9,632 bases of DNA from Promethearchaeota archaeon (GTDB taxonomy: Archaea; Asgardarchaeota; Lokiarchaeia; Sigynarchaeales; SOKP01). The notes beneath the pieces were generated by a model. The model made no database searches. It was not told where the DNA came from and saw only the letters and a program-made list of their open reading frames with translations. Of the stretch, positions 6,935 to 9,632 are shown piece by piece; positions within the stretch are counted from its first letter, which is position 1, and the number at the start of each line of letters is the position of its first letter. A program made the translations under genes and the position numbers. The DNA is taken from positions 1 to 9,632 of the forward strand of contig JAEOTJ010000149.1 in assembly GCA_016839905.1 (NCBI GenBank). The letters run 5' to 3'.

Positions 6935-6941
6935 TTTTTTT
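6935..6941 (+). terminator. T7 terminator after the 425-residue gene
   Basis: A run of seven T, 13 bases after the stop codon, in an otherwise short gap. With the TATA-like element just downstream it suggests that the transcript of the first gene pair ends here, at least partly. Confidence 0.4.
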
Positions 6942-6950
6942 CATTTACAT

Positions 6951-6960
6951 TTTATTAAAA
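6951..6960 (+). promoter_or_regulatory. Weak TATA box before the 446-residue gene
   Basis: TTTATTAAAA, whose centre is about 47 bases before ATG 7003. The distance matches the stronger promoters at 563-570 and 4558-4565, though the sequence is not the TTTATAAA consensus. It may start a second transcription unit covering the last two genes. Confidence 0.45.
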
Positions 6961-7002
6961 TTATCAGGAAATACTATTACGCTAATTTGATTAAGAGCAA
7001 CA

Positions 7003-8343
7003 ATGAAGAATCAGAAATATCGGGCTAGAGAGAAGGATAAGAATACTTATAGCAAGAAAGGTTTGCTAGTAGGCGCCGCAGTTTCAATTCTATTTATGTT
7101 TGCCCTCTTTTCATGGTCATTTGAATTGACTCTCATCATTTTACTCGGTTTGACTATAGGAGGGTATTTCCTTCTACCTGATGAAAAAAGCAGGAAAACT
7201 TATAAAAAGAATAAATTTTATGTTATAGGTTTTATTTTAATTTCAGGATTTATTCTTAGTATTGTTTTAAGTTCGAAGATTCAACGAGAAAATCACCAAG
7301 GAAATATTTTTTATGAGTCTAGTGGATCTCGGGCTCTTGAAGGTAATATCTCTCCCGATGACATTACTCCAGAAGAGTTTATCGATTTTCCAAATAAAGA
7401 TTATTACTTTCAAGCCAGAACGGATTATTTCGGATTCACTAATTTTACAATTGATCTTAATATTAATGATTATGTAAAAAAAGATTTTAAAAATTCATTT
7501 ATTGGAATTTGGTATTATTATGATTTAGATTTAGACGACTCCACTTTAATTAAATCATTACAATTTGATTTAAAACAAAAAGGGGAAAATCTAATATGTG
7601 GAATTCCGTTTAATTTTACATCAAGTCGATATGATCATTACCAAATCAATTATTTATTTAAAATCTTTTTGGAAATGAAAAATGATCCCTTAAAGTACAT
7701 TGATGTAGGCGCTAGAATAGAATTTAATTCAAACATTCAAGACGATATTGTATACACATATAAAAAGATTAATTCATACATTCAAGAAGGAATGCTTTAT
7801 GAAGGTGCTGAAGGAGATGAAAATGAAACCCGTGGAGATGATGCAGCATCAAAAGAGATTTTTCAGCCTTCAAGAGGTCGTGGTCCAGCAGCTCTAGCCT
7901 TGACGGGATTTATACTACTTATGATGTATCTCTTTATTCTTGTTTTGTGCTTTGTATGGCAGAGATTTAATATCGTTCAATTCATGATTATAGTTTATAT
8001 TTTACTTGGAATAATCTTGCTCTTTTGGTATGTTTCTTGGGCAGCAAATCCTTCAGTAGAGGAGACAGAAGATGGCGTTAATGGAGTGGAGGATCGCCTT
8101 GGAGTAGGCTTTCCTTTTAATGTTGAATGGAAGTGGACAATTATCAATTTTGATCCTATTAGAATTATACTTCTAATAATAATTACGTTTGTCCAATGGG
8201 CCATATTAATCTTAATTCCTTTATTAATTATGACGAAAATAACAATGGTTTTTGGAAACTTATTCAAAGCTGACGAAGCTGCTGAGAAATATGAAATAAA
8301 AATGTCGATTAGAGAATTAGCCAGAGCTGTAAGTAGCAAATGA
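7003..8343 (+). CDS. Six-helix membrane protein with extracytoplasmic domain, function unknown
   Basis: A 446-residue protein, not recognised. A basic N-terminus (1-19) leads into helices at about 20-38, 41-58 and 72-89. Residues ~92-294 form an aromatic, Asp/Asn-rich, beta-looking extracytoplasmic domain with sequons such as 'NFT', one Cys (in 'LICGIPFNF') and an acidic end ('EGAEGDENETRGDD'). Three more helices lie at about 296-318, 326-346 and 386-410, with a short outside loop rich in Glu/Gly/Val between the last two. The C-terminus (411-446) is a charged cytosolic helix. There is no clear Shine-Dalgarno sequence; ATG 7003 is placed by the upstream TATA box. It has the look of a receptor or a protease substrate/partner: its stop is immediately followed, in the same frame, by an intramembrane protease gene. 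That link is inference. Confidence 0.85.
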   Translation: MKNQKYRAREKDKNTYSKKGLLVGAAVSILFMFALFSWSFELTLIILLGLTIGGYFLLPDEKSRKTYKKNKFYVIGFILISGFILSIVLSSKIQRENHQGNIFYESSGSRALEGNISPDDITPEEFIDFPNKDYYFQARTDYFGFTNFTIDLNINDYVKKDFKNSFIGIWYYYDLDLDDSTLIKSLQFDLKQKGENLICGIPFNFTSSRYDHYQINYLFKIFLEMKNDPLKYIDVGARIEFNSNIQDDIVYTYKKINSYIQEGMLYEGAEGDENETRGDDAASKEIFQPSRGRGPAALALTGFILLMMYLFILVLCFVWQRFNIVQFMIIVYILLGIILLFWYVSWAANPSVEETEDGVNGVEDRLGVGFPFNVEWKWTIINFDPIRIILLIIITFVQWAILILIPLLIMTKITMVFGNLFKADEAAEKYEIKMSIRELARAVSSK

Positions 8344-8349
8344 GAGGTG
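8344..8349 (+). promoter_or_regulatory. GAGGTG Shine-Dalgarno-like sequence overlapping the protease start
   Basis: The bases GAGAGGTG just after the TGA contain the archaeal anti-16S match GAGGTG, but its own GTG is the only nearby in-frame start. No ATG, GTG or TTG in the protease frame lies 5-12 bases downstream, where a ribosome positioned here would initiate. ATG 8340 overlaps the stop as ATGA, in another frame. The site therefore does not settle the start. Confidence 0.35.
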
Positions 8350-9632
8350 TTTAAGTTAAAGAAAAATAAGAAAGATACTCTATCATCTCAAGTGTCCATA
8401 TATGTAAGGGATCCTTATTCAAATAATTATAAATATCATTCCAAGGAATTATCAGAAAAGGGAAGCATTATCTTTGAAGAAAGAAGCAAGACTAAAACTG
8501 ATAAATTCATTGAAGGAACGGATTTAGGAATTTTTTTATATTTTGCAGGTTGGATCATTGTAGGGATGGTGTTTACATTCAGCACCAATGCCACAATAAA
8601 ATATATCTTAGATTTTTATAGAGATTATGATATTATGGCTTTAGGTTTCATCATACTTCATTTTGCATATAGTCACCGGCAACATAGTGACCCTGGATAT
8701 ATATTCTTAAATTTTAAGAAATTTGAAAGTCAAGATATATTAAAAGGATTAGGTCATGTAGGATTATGTTTTATGATATTAATGATTGCTAACTTCTGTT
8801 TAGGATTATTCTTCGTATTAGGTTCTACAGAATGGATTAATACATACAATAATAACACACACGTGATATTATCTGTTTCGAGAACAATTTTAACAGAAGA
8901 ATTGGTTTTTAGAGGCTTGATTTTATTAAGTATTATAGTTCTTTGTCGGGGAGTTTTAAAAATTCAAGACAATAGGATTACTGTATTCTTAGCAATTTGT
9001 ATTTCGGGTATAGCTTTTGGTTTAGTTCATTATTTTCGATATGTTAGACCCGATCCAGAAACAGGAGCGATTCCAATTTATATGTTCCAACCCATAGCAT
9101 ATTTAATGATCCTCGGGTTTTTATGTGGATACCTTGCCATTAAATATGGGCTCTGGGCAGCGTGTGCGCTTCACGTGGTAAATAACCTTGTGTCAATATA
9201 TTCAGGGGGATTATCTAATTTTGGCATCATTTTTAGTCCTGTAACAGTATTAATTTTAATTCTATTTTGTATTACAATTCTAATAATTTATTATTTTATA
9301 ATTCATATTAAGGATGAATTATTTCTATTCCATTATTTTGCATTTGCTTTAATATTATTTTTCATTATTGGGTTTTATACAAATGGTTTAGTAAGCTCTC
9401 AAGATTGGAATGGAATGTACTTTGAGCATTTTCACGCAATATTTTTCATCCCCCTAATATATTTAATTTTCAAGGATAGAATCCAGAGCGGAATTCTATA
9501 CTCTATTCTCATAGGATGTTGTTTTGGATTGTTCATTTCTGATTATCTAGATATTATTAGTTTAAATATATATCAGATAGGAATGACAGTTCTTTATGCG
9601 GCACATTTTATTGTGATATACACTTTTATAAA
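8347..9632 (+). CDS. CPBP-family (Rce1/CAAX-like) intramembrane metalloprotease, 3' partial
   Basis: At least 428 residues, running off the window. It carries the CPBP (PF02517) signatures in order: EExxxR as E184-E185-L-V-F-R189, FxxxH as F224-G-L-V-H228, and HxxxN as H276-V-V-N279-N280, preceded by the typical 'GLWAACAL' helix. In this family the Glu and His residues form the active site in the membrane and cleave near a membrane helix or prenylated end. Residues 1-58 are soluble and charged. About 12 helices follow, with the catalytic core in helices 4-7 (~173-287). Four or more extra helices after ~299 make it longer than the usual 200-300 residue family members. It is in the same frame as the upstream gene, separated only by TGA and GAG. 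GTG 8347 is the first possible start; GTG 8392 is an alternative. The likely substrate is unknown; the neighbouring membrane protein is a natural candidate. Confidence 0.85.
   Translation, partial: MFKLKKNKKDTLSSQVSIYVRDPYSNNYKYHSKELSEKGSIIFEERSKTKTDKFIEGTDLGIFLYFAGWIIVGMVFTFSTNATIKYILDFYRDYDIMALGFIILHFAYSHRQHSDPGYIFLNFKKFESQDILKGLGHVGLCFMILMIANFCLGLFFVLGSTEWINTYNNNTHVILSVSRTILTEELVFRGLILLSIIVLCRGVLKIQDNRITVFLAICISGIAFGLVHYFRYVRPDPETGAIPIYMFQPIAYLMILGFLCGYLAIKYGLWAACALHVVNNLVSIYSGGLSNFGIIFSPVTVLILILFCITILIIYYFIIHIKDELFLFHYFAFALILFFIIGFYTNGLVSSQDWNGMYFEHFHAIFFIPLIYLIFKDRIQSGILYSILIGCCFGLFISDYLDIISLNIYQIGMTVLYAAHFIVIYTFI

Noticed and set aside
7995..8339. Minus-strand ORF of 114 codons
   Set aside because: It is antisense to the membrane-helix end of the 446-residue protein; Ile/Ser-rich translation is typical of a shadow of Leu/Ile codons.
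1..9632. tRNA, rRNA, transposase, integrase or attachment sites
   Set aside because: I saw no cloverleaf-like GC-rich segments, no conserved rRNA strings and no transposase or recombinase motifs.

Overview
The window looks like a piece of an Asgard archaeal genome, most probably of the Lokiarchaeia (Promethearchaeota) type. Three things suggest this. The DNA is very AT-rich, with Lys/Ile/Asn-rich proteins. Several genes have an archaeal TATA box (TTTATAAA or a close variant) roughly 45-65 bases upstream of the start codon, and mostly no strong Shine-Dalgarno sequence. The minus-strand gene carries a 'EFWAHCSNLQAW...YDTR..HSNL.FPLLK.LTE.GD' domain that I know from Lokiarchaeal proteins. The lineage is inferred from recall, not from a database search.

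Left part (1-3408). A small charged helical protein with an exact-period internal duplication (61-540) is followed by a large promoter-driven gene (619-3138). That gene encodes a type I surface glycoprotein with a signal peptide, Ig-like regions, four ~100-residue repeats, about 20 N-glycosylation sequons, one C-terminal membrane helix and a charged cytosolic tail. A T-rich, probably terminator-bearing stretch separates it from a convergent gene.

Middle (3409-4996). A minus-strand gene (3409-4512) encodes the Asgard-type soluble protein. Its first 86 residues lie ahead of the point where I would expect the family to begin, but the promoter position supports them. The 484-base gap at 4513-4996 is not empty. 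It holds a divergent promoter region, a decayed copy of a small membrane protein resembling the DUF5658 group (frameshift plus a Trp-to-TGA stop), and two near-identical TATA promoter modules 75 bases apart that lead into the next gene.

Right part (4997-9632). Four plus-strand genes are arranged as two probable transcription units. The first is a 215-residue soluble protein whose stop codon overlaps by one base the start of an ~8-helix membrane protein (TAATG). The second, with its own weak TATA box, is a 6-helix membrane protein with a ~200-residue extracytoplasmic domain, followed by a CPBP (CAAX protease/bacteriocin-processing, Rce1-like) intramembrane metalloprotease that runs off the window. 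The last two genes share a reading frame and are separated only by TGA and one further codon before a GTG. I do not recognise the 215-, 425- and 446-residue proteins. The layout suggests a membrane-associated set with an intramembrane protease, which is the best candidate here for an undescribed system, but its function is unknown.
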